A DNA stretch of 64,000 nt from Pseudomonas tensinigenes. Lineage in GTDB: Bacteria > Pseudomonadota > Gammaproteobacteria > Pseudomonadales > Pseudomonadaceae. The stretch covers positions 4,581,501 through 4,645,500 of the forward strand of contig NZ_CP077089.1 of NCBI RefSeq assembly GCF_014268445.2. Reading direction: 5' to 3'. Position numbers and translations under genes: made by a program. Below the pieces are notes generated by a model. The model was not told the origin of the DNA and did not search any database. It saw nothing but the letters and a program-made list of their open reading frames with translations. Numbering within the stretch: the first letter of the stretch is position 1; each line of letters opens with the position of its first letter. This document shows, piece after piece, positions 52,418 to 61,862 of this stretch.

Positions 52418-53083
52418 TTAGCGCGACGGCGGCACCCGAATATCCCCCGCCCGGCACTGGGTTTTCACGCCCTTTCCACACGCACCGAACTGCAGATCCT
52501 TGCCCATGCACACGCGTACTTCCGACAACTCCGGGCCGCTGCAAATGACCGCGATGCCATCCGCCGGAATGCCCGGATTGGCCTTGCGGAACAGGTCAGC
52601 AATTTCCTGAGCTTCGAAGTAATAGGAACTGCTGAACGGTTGCAGTTCAACGGGGATTTTCACCGCCGCCACGGCTTTGTCCGCTTCATCCAGATAACCC
52701 ATCGCGCCGAGGCCGCTGCAGGTGCCGTGCTTGGCCCATTCGTGGTCGAGCAGTTTTTTGGTCGGGAACAGCGTCAGGCCCTGGCTGGTTTGCGCCGCAT
52801 TCAGCGTGGTCAGCGGCGGGCAGGATTCCGGCCAGCCGCCCTTGGCGTATTGCGGCCACAAACCGTGCAGCACGAAGCCGTAGCCCTTGCCAGTGCACTG
52901 CGAGTCATCTTTGTGCGTCAAACAAAAGGTCGGCGACCAGGACAACGCCAGCAGGTAGTAATCGAACACCCCCGCCACCGATTCCGCCTGGGCCTTGCTC
53001 GACTGCGATTGGCGCGCCGAACTCAAACCGATGCTACCGGCCGTCAGCGCAATCACTGCCAAAATTGTAAACAGCTTTTTCAT
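52418..53083 (-). CDS. secreted RNase T2
   Basis: 221 residues. Signal peptide ~1-23. Both family active-site boxes are present: CAS1 GFVLHGLWPQ (H73) and CAS2 HEWAKHGTC (H114, E115, H119). Cysteines are placed for the family disulfides. It degrades RNA in the periplasm or outside, yielding 2',3'-cyclic nucleotides. Single gene with its own terminator. Confidence 0.93.
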   Translation of the reverse strand: MKKLFTILAVIALTAGSIGLSSARQSQSSKAQAESVAGVFDYYLLALSWSPTFCLTHKDDSQCTGKGYGFVLHGLWPQYAKGGWPESCPPLTTLNAAQTSQGLTLFPTKKLLDHEWAKHGTCSGLGAMGYLDEADKAVAAVKIPVELQPFSSSYYFEAQEIADLFRKANPGIPADGIAVICSGPELSEVRVCMGKDLQFGACGKGVKTQCRAGDIRVPPSR

Positions 53084-53248
53084 CTACCCGCTCCTTGGGA
53101 CGTCTGCGTCCGTGGTTTTCGATCCTGACCCGACTTGGCCAGCGCTGATTTCGACACGCTTGTGTTGCAAGCGCATGACGCAAGGCAACGCCGTACACCG
53201 TTGAAAGGTCTACGATTAACAGGCAGACATCAAACCAAGGGATCCAAA

Positions 53249-53719
53249 ATGAGTAAAGCAGACGAACTCGCCGCCAAACTCAAACAAACCCGGCACACCC
53301 ACGCGGATGCCGCGCTGGAGATCGATTGCTGGCCGGCGCAGGTGTACGACCTGTACCACCGCATCGAGGCGTGGCTGCAGCCGGTCACCGAAGTCGGCCT
53401 GAAGATTCGCCGCAATCCGACCCACGTTTGCGAAACCTCACCCGATGGTGAGCCTCACGATTACGCCATCGACCAACTGGTGATCGAGGCCAATGATCGA
53501 AGCCTGACATTTGATCCCATCGCACGGTTTACCGAGGATGGCGCAGGCCGGGTGCAAATCACCCTGGAAGACAGGAACACCTATCTGCTGCGCACCGTCG
53601 ATGAACACCATGAGAGCCACTGGTGGTTGCAAACCGTCGAAACCGGTCAGGAGCTGGATGCGATTGCGCTGACCGAGAACAACTTGTTGCAGGTAGTGCA
53701 GGAAGGGCTTGGCCTCTAG
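53249..53719 (+). CDS. hypothetical cytosolic protein
   Basis: 156 residues from ATG 53249, with AAGGGAT upstream; the frame is open to 53135 but without an SD. No signal peptide. A helical N-terminus (KADELAAKLKQTRHTHADAALEI) leads into a beta-rich part with several Trp/Tyr (WLQTVETGQELDAIALTENNLLQVV). No family recognised. It precedes the phospholipase-D-like gene by 50 bp on the same strand. Confidence 0.6.
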   Translation: MSKADELAAKLKQTRHTHADAALEIDCWPAQVYDLYHRIEAWLQPVTEVGLKIRRNPTHVCETSPDGEPHDYAIDQLVIEANDRSLTFDPIARFTEDGAGRVQITLEDRNTYLLRTVDEHHESHWWLQTVETGQELDAIALTENNLLQVVQEGLGL

Positions 53720-53768
53720 GGTCAACAACTCCGGCAGAATTTCTTTTAACCCTCTCAGAGTTGTACTG

Positions 53769-54734
53769 ATGACACGATTGATTCAAAACCAGCAACAACT
53801 CGCTCAATGGGCGCGCGAAGTCAAAGGTTCACTGGATATTGCCGTAGCCTTTTGGGGCGAAGGCGCCATTTCGGAACTGGGTCTTGATCAACGCCAGGGG
53901 GACGTCCGTATTCTGCTTGATCTGTCCGCCGGGGCAACCAACCCCGCAGTGGTAAGACATCTGCTCCAACTGCATCCAGAGAAAGTTCGCAGCCTCCCCC
54001 GACTCCATGCCAAGGCTTATATTGGCGAAAACGAATTGATCGCAGGGAGCGCCAATGCGTCAGCCAATGGCTTGGGCATTGAGGGTCAGGCAGCCAATCA
54101 CTGGATCGAACTCGGCATCCTCACAGACGATACAGTGGCGTTACAGGACGCCAAGCGCTGGTTCAGTGAACGCTGGTCTGAGGCGTGGGCCATCGATGTC
54201 GGCAGTGACTACTTCGAACGTGTCGAAGCGGCTTGGGCAGCTCGGCAAAAATTCCGGCAGGTGCAAGACACCCAGCCTGACTCGCTGATCGCGGCGGCCA
54301 TGAAAGACCCTGAAGCTTTTGAGTCGGAAAGCTGGTTCGTTACTGTCGACATTCACGATATGTCCGCCAAAGGCAAAAAGGCTCTGGCGCAAAAGTCGAA
54401 GGAACTGGGGCAACCGGCATTTGGCTGGGAGAGCTGGAGCGATATCCCGCCGAATGCACACTTCATCAGCTTCTATCACGATGGGGAGCAGTTCTGTTTT
54501 GCTGAAGAGGACGGTGCCAATGAACCCGTCTTTTACTCGGCTGCCGGGCAACCCGAGTTCATGCAGTATGTGAGCGCCAGTCATATTCCAGGTTTCAAAA
54601 ACAACCTGGGAACACTGCACGAATGGCTACCGCTGTTACACAAAGCCAAAGCGTGTACCACCGACTGGGAGTCGGAGGGTGGTATGTGTATGGGGCTCGG
54701 GACGTTTGCCGCATTGAAGCTGACAAAACTGTAA
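53769..54734 (+). CDS. phospholipase D-like protein with one HKD-type motif
   Basis: 321 residues from ATG 53769; the Shine-Dalgarno is weak. The motif LHAKAYIGENELIAGSANASANGLG is a PLD HxK...(D/E)...GSxN element with Glu in place of the usual Asp. Only one copy is present, so activity would need a dimer, as in single-HKD nucleases (Nuc, BfiI type). The N-terminal ~70 residues are an alpha/beta lead-in (SLDIAVAFWGEGAISELGL). The C-terminal 180 residues are unassigned. Nuclease or lipase function is not settled. Confidence 0.75.
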   Translation: MTRLIQNQQQLAQWAREVKGSLDIAVAFWGEGAISELGLDQRQGDVRILLDLSAGATNPAVVRHLLQLHPEKVRSLPRLHAKAYIGENELIAGSANASANGLGIEGQAANHWIELGILTDDTVALQDAKRWFSERWSEAWAIDVGSDYFERVEAAWAARQKFRQVQDTQPDSLIAAAMKDPEAFESESWFVTVDIHDMSAKGKKALAQKSKELGQPAFGWESWSDIPPNAHFISFYHDGEQFCFAEEDGANEPVFYSAAGQPEFMQYVSASHIPGFKNNLGTLHEWLPLLHKAKACTTDWESEGGMCMGLGTFAALKLTKL

Positions 54735-54773
54735 TCCCCGCCTCAGCCAACTGAAAGCTGGCGCTGGTTAGCC

Positions 54774-54797
54774 TCCCCGTCATGAGTCAAACGGGGA
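54774..54797. promoter_or_regulatory. inverted repeat just upstream of copA
   Basis: TCCCCGT and ACGGGGA, 7 bp with a 10-nt loop, 11 bp before the copA ATG. Its position over the leader could be a CopR-type site or a weak terminator; no T-run follows. Confidence 0.35.
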
Positions 54798-54807
54798 TTT
54801 CCAGCGC

Positions 54808-56505
54808 ATGCCTTCCAACCCATCACGACGCACATTCGTCAAAGGTCTCGCCGCCGGCAGCCTGCTCGGTGGCCTCGCCCTGTGGCGCACGCCGGTCTGG
54901 GCGCTGAATGCGCCCGGTCAATTGCATGAACTGAGCGGCAGCGACTTCGAGTTGTTCATCGGCGAAACCCCGGTCAACTTCACCGGCAGCCCACGCACCG
55001 CCATGACCATCAACGGCAGCCTGCCCGGCCCGCTGCTGCGCTGGCGCGAGGGCGATACGGTGACGCTGCGGGTGCGCAACCGACTCAGCGCCAGCACCTC
55101 GATTCACTGGCACGGCATTCTGCTGCCGGCGAACATGGACGGCGTGCCGGGCCTGAGTTTTCACGGCATCGAACCGGGTGGCGTGTACGTCTATCAATTC
55201 AAGGTGCGGCAGAACGGCACCTACTGGTATCACAGCCATTCCGGGTTGCAGGAACAGGCCGGCGTCTACGGCCCGCTAGTGATCGACGCCAAAGACCCTG
55301 AGCCGTTCCACTACGACCGCGAGTTCGTGGTGATGCTCAGCGACTGGAGCGACGAAGACCCGGCAAGCCTGATGAAGACCCTGAAAAAACAGTCCGACTA
55401 CTACAACTTCGACAAACGCACCGTTGGCGATTTCATCCACGACGTCAGCGAAAAAGGCTGGGGCGCCACCGTTGCCGATCGCAAGATGTGGGCAGGAATG
55501 AAAATGAATCCCACCGACATCGCCGACGTCAGTGGCGCCACCTACACCTTTCTCATGAATGGCCACGCGCCGGATAACAACTGGACCGGCCTGTTTCGTC
55601 CCGGTGAAAAACTGCGTCTGCGCCTGATCAATGGCTCGGCGATGACCTACTTCGACGTGCGCATTCCCGGGTTGAAAATGACCGTGGTCGCGGCGGATGG
55701 CTTGCACGTCAAACCGGTCAGCGTCGATGAACTGCGCATCGCCGTGGCCGAGACTTACGACGTCATCGTCGAGCCGGACGCCGAGGCGTACACCCTGTTT
55801 GCCCAGGCCATGGATCGTACCGGTTTTGCCCGTGGCACCCTCGCCACTCGCGCCGGGTTATCTGCGCCCGTACCGGGTCTGGACCCGCGCCCACTGGTGA
55901 CCATGGACGATATGGGCATGGGCGGCATGGATCACGGTTCAATGGACATGAGCACCATGGATCACTCGGCGATGGGCCCGATGCAATCCCATCCCGACAG
56001 CGAAAAAGACAATCCTCTGGTCGACATGCAAGCCATGACCACCGCGCCAAAACTCGACGATCCCGGCCTCGGCCTGCGCAACAACGGCCGTCGCGTGCTC
56101 ACCTACGCCGACCTGCGCAGCACCTTCGAAGATCCGGATGGCCGCGACCCGAGCCGCACGGTCGAACTGCACCTGACCGGCCATATGGAAAAATTCGCCT
56201 GGTCGTTCAACGGCATCAAATTCTCCGACGCCGAACCTTTGCGCCTGAAGTACGGCGAGCGCATTCGCCTGGTGCTGGTCAACGACACGATGATGACCCA
56301 CCCGATTCACCTGCACGGCATGTGGAGTGATCTGGAAGACGAAAACGGCGACTTCCAGGTGCGCAAACACACCATCGACATGCCGCCCGGCACGCGCCGC
56401 AGTTATCGCGTGACCGCCGACGCACTCGGCCGCTGGGCCTATCACTGCCACCTGCTGTACCACATGGAAATGGGCATGTTCCGTGAAGTGCGGGTGGAAG
56501 AATGA
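54808..56505 (+). CDS. copA: CopA, periplasmic multicopper oxidase
   Basis: 565 residues. A twin-arginine signal (SRRTFVKG) targets a folded copper enzyme to the periplasm. Type 1/2/3 copper ligands are in IHWHG, WYHSHS, HPIHLHG and [13 protein letters not shown]. The middle contains the family Met/His-rich tract [25 protein letters not shown], which holds extra Cu(I). It oxidises Cu(I) to Cu(II) to lower toxicity. First of copABCD; the regulator pair copRS is not in the window. Confidence 0.93.
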   Translation: MPSNPSRRTFVKGLAAGSLLGGLALWRTPVWALNAPGQLHELSGSDFELFIGETPVNFTGSPRTAMTINGSLPGPLLRWREGDTVTLRVRNRLSASTSIHWHGILLPANMDGVPGLSFHGIEPGGVYVYQFKVRQNGTYWYHSHSGLQEQAGVYGPLVIDAKDPEPFHYDREFVVMLSDWSDEDPASLMKTLKKQSDYYNFDKRTVGDFIHDVSEKGWGATVADRKMWAGMKMNPTDIADVSGATYTFLMNGHAPDNNWTGLFRPGEKLRLRLINGSAMTYFDVRIPGLKMTVVAADGLHVKPVSVDELRIAVAETYDVIVEPDAEAYTLFAQAMDRTGFARGTLATRAGLSAPVPGLDPRPLVTMDDMGMGGMDHGSMDMSTMDHSAMGPMQSHPDSEKDNPLVDMQAMTTAPKLDDPGLGLRNNGRRVLTYADLRSTFEDPDGRDPSRTVELHLTGHMEKFAWSFNGIKFSDAEPLRLKYGERIRLVLVNDTMMTHPIHLHGMWSDLEDENGDFQVRKHTIDMPPGTRRSYRVTADALGRWAYHCHLLYHMEMGMFREVRVEE

Positions 56506-56516
56506 AGGGGCCGCTG

Positions 56517-57386
56517 ATGACTCGACTCACCGCGTTTTCCTTGCTGCTGGTCGGCAGTTCGGCGATGGCCGCCGGCGACATGCCGGGCATGGATCACAGC
56601 CAGATGTCCGGCATGGATCATTCCGCGATGCAAAGCATGGACGACGGCATGATGCAGCCCGCCGCGCCGACGGAAAGCCGCACGCCGATCCCGCCACTGA
56701 CCGACGCCGACCGCGCCGCCGTATTCACCAGCCCCGGCGGTCATCAAGTCCACGACAGTGCGATCAACACGTACTTCCTCGCCGACAAACTCGAATGGCA
56801 GGACGCCGATGATGGCAGCGCGTTGGCCTGGGATCTGTCCGGCTGGATCGGTGGCGACATCGATCGCCTGTGGCTGCGCTCCGAAGGTGAACGCAGTAAC
56901 GGCAAGACCGAAGACGCCGAGATTCAGGCGCTCTGGGGCCATGCGATATCGCCGTGGTGGGATGTGGTCAGCGGCGTGCGTCAGGACTTCAAACCCGGCG
57001 CGCCGCAGACTTGGGCCGCGTTCGGCCTGCAGGGCATGGCGCTGTACAACTTCGAAGCCGAGGCCACTGCGTTCATCGGCGAAGGCGGCCAGAGCGCGCT
57101 GCGGTTCGAGGGTGATTACGACATCTTGCTGACCAATCGCCTGATCCTGCAGCCCACCGCTGAACTCAACGTCTACGGCAAAAACGATGCGCAACGCGGT
57201 ATCGGTTCCGGGCTTTCCAACAGCGAAGTCGGCTTGCGCTTGCGCTATGAAATCCGCCGCGAATTTGCGCCGTACATCGGCGTGACGTGGAACCGCACCT
57301 ACGGCAACACCGCCGATTACGCCCGCGACGAAGGCGAGGATCGCAGCGAAGCGCGCCTCGTGCTTGGTGTGCGGATGTGGTTCTGA
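56517..57386 (+). CDS. copB: CopB, outer-membrane copper-resistance protein
   Basis: 289 residues from ATG 56517 (AAGGGG upstream); the ATG at 56502 overlapping copA's stop is an alternative. A signal peptide is followed by a Met/His-rich segment [22 protein letters not shown] that binds copper, then a beta barrel ending in VRMWF (terminal Phe). The family moves or stores copper at the outer membrane. It lies 11 nt after copA. Confidence 0.9.
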   Translation: MTRLTAFSLLLVGSSAMAAGDMPGMDHSQMSGMDHSAMQSMDDGMMQPAAPTESRTPIPPLTDADRAAVFTSPGGHQVHDSAINTYFLADKLEWQDADDGSALAWDLSGWIGGDIDRLWLRSEGERSNGKTEDAEIQALWGHAISPWWDVVSGVRQDFKPGAPQTWAAFGLQGMALYNFEAEATAFIGEGGQSALRFEGDYDILLTNRLILQPTAELNVYGKNDAQRGIGSGLSNSEVGLRLRYEIRREFAPYIGVTWNRTYGNTADYARDEGEDRSEARLVLGVRMWF

Positions 57387-57416
57387 ATTCCATAAAAAAC
57401 AACCCGGAGCTCTTGC

Positions 57417-57791
57417 ATGCACACCTTGAAAATCAGCCTTGTACTCGCCAGCGGCTTGTTCCTGAGCAGCCTCGCCCAGGCCCACCCGAAACTGCTCTCG
57501 TCAAGCCCGGCCGAAGGTGCCGACGGCGCCGCGCCCGGCAAGATCGAACTGCATTTTTCCGAGAACCTGCTGACAAAATTCTCCGGCGCCAAACTGGTCA
57601 TGACCGAAATGCCCGGCATGGCCCATTCGCCGATGCCGATGAAAGCCAAAGTCAGCGCCGGCAGCGACCCGAAAAGCATGCTAATCACCCCGCTCGCGCC
57701 GCTGCCCGCCGGCACCTACCAAGTCCAATGGCGCGCGGTGTCTTCCGACACGCACCCGATCACCGGCAACGTCACCTTCAAAGTGAAGTGA
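57417..57791 (+). CDS. copC: CopC, periplasmic copper-binding protein
   Basis: 124 residues with a signal peptide (ends AQA, mature start HPKL). The mature N-terminal His and the later H pair (SDTHPI) with MPGMAHSPMPM form the Cu(II) and Cu(I) sites. It is the usual copper chaperone of the operon, 30 nt after copB and 3 nt before copD. Confidence 0.92.
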   Translation: MHTLKISLVLASGLFLSSLAQAHPKLLSSSPAEGADGAAPGKIELHFSENLLTKFSGAKLVMTEMPGMAHSPMPMKAKVSAGSDPKSMLITPLAPLPAGTYQVQWRAVSSDTHPITGNVTFKVK

Positions 57792-57794
57792 GCG

Positions 57795-58664
57795 ATGGCT
57801 GAACTGATCAACATTGTCCTGCGGTTTGCGTTGTATGTAGATTTGCTGCTGGTGTTCGGGCTGGCGTTGTTTGCGCTGTACAGCGCTGGGACGCTTCTGC
57901 GGTTTCGGCCGCTGCTGCGCGGGATGGCATTGATCGGGGCGTTGTTGTCAGTGGCAGGATTGGTGCTGATGACCCGCGCCATGAGTGGCGAAACAGCGCT
58001 CGCGGCGCTGTGGCCACATCTGCAAATGATGCTGCTGGAAACCGACGTCGGGCTGGCGTGGGCTGTGCGGATGATCGCGCTGATCGTGGTGTTGATCAGG
58101 CCGGGCGCGAGGCTCGCATCGATAGCTGGCGCCATCGCCCTCGCCTCTTTGGCCTGGAGCGGGCACGGGGCGATGGACGAAGGAACACTGCGATTCTGGC
58201 ATTTTCTCAGCGACATTCTGCACCTGCTCGCGGCGGGCGCGTGGCTGGGTGCGATGCTGGCGCTGGTGTTGATGGCGCGGGGGCCGGTCGATGAAGCTCG
58301 CATTCGTTCGCTGGCGTTTGCGGTTCGGCGCTTTGAGTGGATCGGTGCAGCGATTGTGCTGACGTTGTCGATTACCGGCGTGGCGAATTACCTGTTTATC
58401 GCCGGCCCGAGGCTGGATGAAGTCTTGCTCGGCACTTACGGGGTGCTGCTCACGATCAAGGTTTTACTGTTTGCCGGGATGTTGGTGTTGGCGGCGTTGA
58501 ACCGCTTTCACCTTGGTCCGGCGTTGGCGCAAGCGTTGCGCAATGGACACTATGTCATCGCAGCAAATGCGCTAAGACGTAGCGTTGTCGTTGAACTGGC
58601 AATCGCACTGCTGATCGTGGCGCTGGTGGCGTGGCTAGGCACGTTAAGCCCGGAAGCAGGGTGA
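57795..58664 (+). CDS. copD: CopD, inner-membrane copper protein
   Basis: 289 residues with eight hydrophobic helices. The family landmarks are the aromatic WSGHGAMD loop (His in a metal site), HLLAAGAWLGAML and TLSITGVANY. It works with CopC in copper uptake or balance across the inner membrane. The last gene of the cop unit; the next gene is 59 nt downstream and unrelated. Confidence 0.9.
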   Translation: MAELINIVLRFALYVDLLLVFGLALFALYSAGTLLRFRPLLRGMALIGALLSVAGLVLMTRAMSGETALAALWPHLQMMLLETDVGLAWAVRMIALIVVLIRPGARLASIAGAIALASLAWSGHGAMDEGTLRFWHFLSDILHLLAAGAWLGAMLALVLMARGPVDEARIRSLAFAVRRFEWIGAAIVLTLSITGVANYLFIAGPRLDEVLLGTYGVLLTIKVLLFAGMLVLAALNRFHLGPALAQALRNGHYVIAANALRRSVVVELAIALLIVALVAWLGTLSPEAG

Positions 58665-58723
58665 CACCCGGGAAAGCCTTTCACTACACTGGGCCACCGT
58701 CCTTCCCGGAAGCCCCGATCGCA

Positions 58724-59515
58724 ATGACAATTCTAAAAAGCACGATGATCTTCTGCGGCCTGCTGAGCCTGGCCGCCGGCGCCCATGCCGAGCAAACCCC
58801 TTCGCACCTCGACAGCATCCAGCAACAAGGCCAGTTGCGCGTCTGCACCACCGGCGACTACAAGCCCTATACCTTCAAACGCCCCGACGGCGATTTCGAA
58901 GGCATCGACATCGCCATGGCCCGCTCGCTGGCCGACAGCCTCGGGGTCAAAGTGCAATGGGTGCAAACCACCTGGAAAACCCTGATGCCGGACATGCAGG
59001 CCGGCAAGTGCGACATCGGCATGGGTGGCATTTCGGTGACACTCGAAAGGCAGAAAAAAGCCTACTTCAGCAACACCCTCGACACCGACGGCAAGATTCC
59101 GCTGGTGCGTTGTGCCGATCAGTCCAAATACCAGACGGTCGAGCAGATCAACCAGCCCAACGTGCGCTTGGTCGAACCTGCCGGCGGCACCAACGAAGCC
59201 TTCGTCCACGCCTTCCTGCCCAAAGCGCAACTGGCCCTGCACGACAACGTGACGATCTTCCAGCAACTGCTCGACAACAAGGCCGACGTAATGATCACAG
59301 ACGCCTCGGAAGCGCTGTATCAGCAGAAACTCAAACCGGGCTTGTGCGCGGTGAATCCGCATCAGTACATGCAATATGGCGAGAAGGCCTATCTGCTGCC
59401 GCGCGATGACATCAGTTGGAAACTGTACGTCGATCAATGGCTGCACTTGAGCGAGGTGACCGGTCAATACCAGCACGTGCTTGAACAATGGCTGGCCGTG
59501 GCGCCTGCGCAATAA
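58724..59515 (+). CDS. PheC-like cyclohexadienyl dehydratase (periplasmic)
   Basis: 263 residues from ATG 58724. Signal peptide ~1-22 (ends AHA). The fold is that of periplasmic solute-binding proteins (RVCTTGDYKPYTFKRPDGDFEGIDIAMARSLADSLG), but several stretches (DNVTIFQQLLDNKADVMITDASEA, EKAYLLPRDD, YVDQWL) recall the P. aeruginosa PheC enzyme, which turns prephenate/arogenate to phenylpyruvate/phenylalanine. The GGTNEAF glycine-glutamate element is retained. An amino-acid ABC binding protein is the alternative. No transporter genes adjoin it. Confidence 0.75.
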   Translation: MTILKSTMIFCGLLSLAAGAHAEQTPSHLDSIQQQGQLRVCTTGDYKPYTFKRPDGDFEGIDIAMARSLADSLGVKVQWVQTTWKTLMPDMQAGKCDIGMGGISVTLERQKKAYFSNTLDTDGKIPLVRCADQSKYQTVEQINQPNVRLVEPAGGTNEAFVHAFLPKAQLALHDNVTIFQQLLDNKADVMITDASEALYQQKLKPGLCAVNPHQYMQYGEKAYLLPRDDISWKLYVDQWLHLSEVTGQYQHVLEQWLAVAPAQ

Positions 59516-59533
59516 AGCAGCGTTTGCGTTAGC

Positions 59534-59597
59534 GCCCATCCGGCCCGTCAGCCCTGATCGGGACTCGCCGCCCTTTTCGGGCGAGCCCCGAATGGGC
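59534..59597. other. large intergenic hairpin
   Basis: Outer arms GCCCAT (59534-59539) and ATGGGC (59592-59597), inner arms TCGGGACTCGCC (59558-59569) and GGCGAGCCCCGA (59580-59591; one mismatch). No T-run follows on the plus strand, so it is not a classical terminator there. The rest of the 59516-59772 gap is A+T-rich leader of the glycan operon, with no further feature. Confidence 0.6.
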
Positions 59598-59772
59598 AAA
59601 AAACACACGAAAAGAGTGACTGTCAGCCCCCCGCAGCTTAAGATGCAATAAAAAATGACGAAGTAGTTGTTTCAAGGATGAATAACATTCTTGCAAGCAA
59701 AAGATTAAAAATTCGTTATTACTACAAGTTAGAGTTATTTAATCAAGATTTACCGCCGCAAAGGACAAGTAC

Positions 59773-60468
59773 TTGAAAAAAGTCGCGATACTTCAATCCA
59801 ACTACATACCATGGAAAGGGTATTTTGACATGATCGCTGCAGTGGATGAGTTCATCCTGTATGACGACATGCAATATACTCGGCGCGACTGGAGAAATCG
59901 CAACCAGATCAAAACTCCTCAAGGCACGCAATGGCTCACTGTACCGGTACTGGTCAAAGGCAAGTATCACCAGAAAATCAGAGAGACCGAAATCGACGGT
60001 AGTGACTGGGCGGCCGCACACTGGAAGGCGTTGGTGCAAAACTATAGCCGCGCGCCTTTTTTTCAGGAAATTGCCCAATGGCTTGAGCCTCTCTACCTGG
60101 AAAACAATTACACACACCTTTCAGAACTTAACTACCGCTTCATTCAGGCCGTTTGCGAATATCTCAATATAAAGACCGTTATTCGTCACTCTTGGGACTA
60201 CACATTGTCCGAGGGCAAGTCAGAACGCCTTGCAAATCTGTGCGCGCAAGCAGGCGGTAGCGAGTACATCTCTGGCCCGGCGGCAAAAGATTATATCGAA
60301 CCCAAGGTTTTCGAAGACATGGATATCAAACTGTCCTGGTTCGATTATGCAGGCTATCCGGAATATCCACAGTTGTGGGGTGAGTTCACACACGGCGTTA
60401 CGATACTTGACCTGCTTTTCAACTGCGGAAAAGAGTCTTGCACAAAAATGAGGTATGTCACTCAATGA
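59773..60468 (+). CDS. WbqC-like protein, first gene of a glycan operon
   Basis: 231 residues beginning at TTG (AAGGA 7 nt upstream). The motifs [42 protein letters not shown] and a later [13 protein letters not shown] segment are those of the WbqC family, found in O-antigen and flagellar-glycan loci and thought to act in sugar-nucleotide or acyl transfer. Reaction unknown. Its stop overlaps the following remnant's ATG by 4 nt. Confidence 0.83.
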   Translation: MKKVAILQSNYIPWKGYFDMIAAVDEFILYDDMQYTRRDWRNRNQIKTPQGTQWLTVPVLVKGKYHQKIRETEIDGSDWAAAHWKALVQNYSRAPFFQEIAQWLEPLYLENNYTHLSELNYRFIQAVCEYLNIKTVIRHSWDYTLSEGKSERLANLCAQAGGSEYISGPAAKDYIEPKVFEDMDIKLSWFDYAGYPEYPQLWGEFTHGVTILDLLFNCGKESCTKMRYVTQ

Positions 60469-60578
60469 AGCTCTCCATTGTAGCGACTCTCTACCAATCG
60501 GCTTTGCATTCAGAAGAACTCCATTCCCGTGCCAGCGCCGTTGCCACTCTTGTGAGAAAGATTTATGCAAAGCGATAA
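60465..60578 (+). pseudogene. N-terminal remnant of a family-2 glycosyltransferase
   Basis: 37 codons starting at an ATG that overlaps the WbqC-like stop (ATGA). The first 17 residues [17 protein letters not shown] are the classic start of DPM1-type GT2 enzymes (KLSIVxTLYxSxxxxEEFHxRAxxA), followed by ELHSRASAVATL that continues the same pattern. The frame then ends at TAA 60576, where a normal GT2 would run ~300 residues. The next gene starts inside it at 60565. Read as a deletion remnant rather than a functional gene. Confidence 0.7.
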
Positions 60579-61200
60579 AACAACTCTGCTGGGAGAAGTA
60601 GCAAGCTACTACTCGGAGAAACTCGCCTTGCATGGCGACACGCCGCGGGGTGTTGACTGGAACGGCGAGCAAGGCCAATCCCTGCGCTTTGAGCAACTTT
60701 GCAAAATCATCGACAGTACGCAGGCATTTTCTGTGTGTGACCTTGGCTGCGGATATGGCGCGCTGGTCGACTATCTGAAAAGCACTGCCCGGACGTTCAA
60801 CTACCTGGGCGTGGATGTTTCTCAGGAAATGGTAGCGTCGGCGAACCAACGCTATTCGGGCTGCACCGAGACACGATTCATTTGCGCCTCGTCGCCCGAC
60901 AGTGTTTCGGACTACAGCGTTGCCAGCGGCATCTTCAATGTTCGCCTCGGTCGTTCCGATGAGGAATGGCTGGCTTATCTGGAAGACACCCTTGATACGC
61001 TGGACAGGAGCAGTCGTCTGGGCTTTTCTTTCAACTGCCTGACTTCTTACTCGGATGAAGAAAAAAAGCGCCCGGATTTGTACTACGCCGATCCTTGCCT
61101 GATATTCGATCTGTGCAAACGTCGTTACTCGCGACAGGTCGCCCTGTTGCATGATTACGGATTGTACGAGTTCACTATTTTGGTGAGGAAGACCGGATGA
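60565..61200 (+). CDS. class I SAM-dependent methyltransferase
   Basis: 211 residues. The SAM motif is VCDLGCGYGALVDYL (residues ~53-67), with D in GVDVSQEM (~86-93) for the ribose. It lacks any membrane segment. Its ATG is inside the glycosyltransferase remnant, and its TGA overlaps the next ATG (4 nt). Target is likely a sugar of the glycan made by this cluster, inferred from context. Confidence 0.83.
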   Translation: MQSDKTTLLGEVASYYSEKLALHGDTPRGVDWNGEQGQSLRFEQLCKIIDSTQAFSVCDLGCGYGALVDYLKSTARTFNYLGVDVSQEMVASANQRYSGCTETRFICASSPDSVSDYSVASGIFNVRLGRSDEEWLAYLEDTLDTLDRSSRLGFSFNCLTSYSDEEKKRPDLYYADPCLIFDLCKRRYSRQVALLHDYGLYEFTILVRKTG

Positions 61201-61862
61201 AAACGAAACTGGTAATCTTTGGCTCCGGCGACATTGCACAGCTGGCACATTTTTACTTCAGCACCGACTCCGATTATGAAGTTGTCGCGTTTACCGTAGA
61301 CAGCGATTATATCGACGAGACCGTTTTTTGCGGATTACCGGTTGTGCCGTTCGAGACCATCAACCAGCAATACCCGGTCGACAGTCACCACATCTTCATT
61401 GCCTTGAGTTATTCAAAGCTCAATGCTGTAAGAAAGGAAAAATACCTGGCGGCTCGACACTTGGGCTATACCTTGGCCAGCTATATCAGCAGTCACGCCA
61501 CGGTATTGAATGAAGGTCGAATCGGCGACAACTGCTTCATACTCGAAGACAATACCATTCAGCCTTTTGTGACCATCGGCAACAATGTCACTTTGTGGAG
61601 CGGCAATCACATCGGCCATCACTCCACGATCCAGGATCATACGTTCATCGCTTCTCATGTCGTGATTTCCGGCGGAGTCAATATCGGTGAACAATGCTTT
61701 ATCGGCGTCAACGCCACCCTGCGCGACCATATAACGATAGAAGCCAAATGCGTGGTCGGTGCCGGGACTTTGCTGCTGTCGGACGCCGAACCGGAAGGCG
61801 TATACATAGGGACCGCCACTGAACGCTCCAGAGTTCCAAGCAGCAAACTGAGAAAGCTATGA
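61197..61862 (+). CDS. PglD/NeuD-like sugar O/N-acyltransferase
   Basis: 221 residues. N-terminal Rossmann-like part KTKLVIFGSGDIAQLAHFYF, then a left-handed beta helix of hexapeptide repeats from ~residue 100 (IGNNVTLWSGNHIGHHSTIQDHTFIASHVVISGGVNIGEQCFIGVNATLRDHITI). The layout is PglD/NeuD, which acetylate 4-amino sugars. With the WecE-like aminotransferase in the same operon it would give a 4-acylamino-4,6-dideoxy sugar. ATGA overlaps on both sides. Confidence 0.84.
   Translation: MKTKLVIFGSGDIAQLAHFYFSTDSDYEVVAFTVDSDYIDETVFCGLPVVPFETINQQYPVDSHHIFIALSYSKLNAVRKEKYLAARHLGYTLASYISSHATVLNEGRIGDNCFILEDNTIQPFVTIGNNVTLWSGNHIGHHSTIQDHTFIASHVVISGGVNIGEQCFIGVNATLRDHITIEAKCVVGAGTLLLSDAEPEGVYIGTATERSRVPSSKLRKL

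Noticed and set aside
60565..60578. Sequencing frameshift as the cause of the short glycosyltransferase frame
   Set aside because: No continuation of GT2 motifs appears in the other two frames before the methyltransferase starts, so a deletion is more likely than a one-base error.
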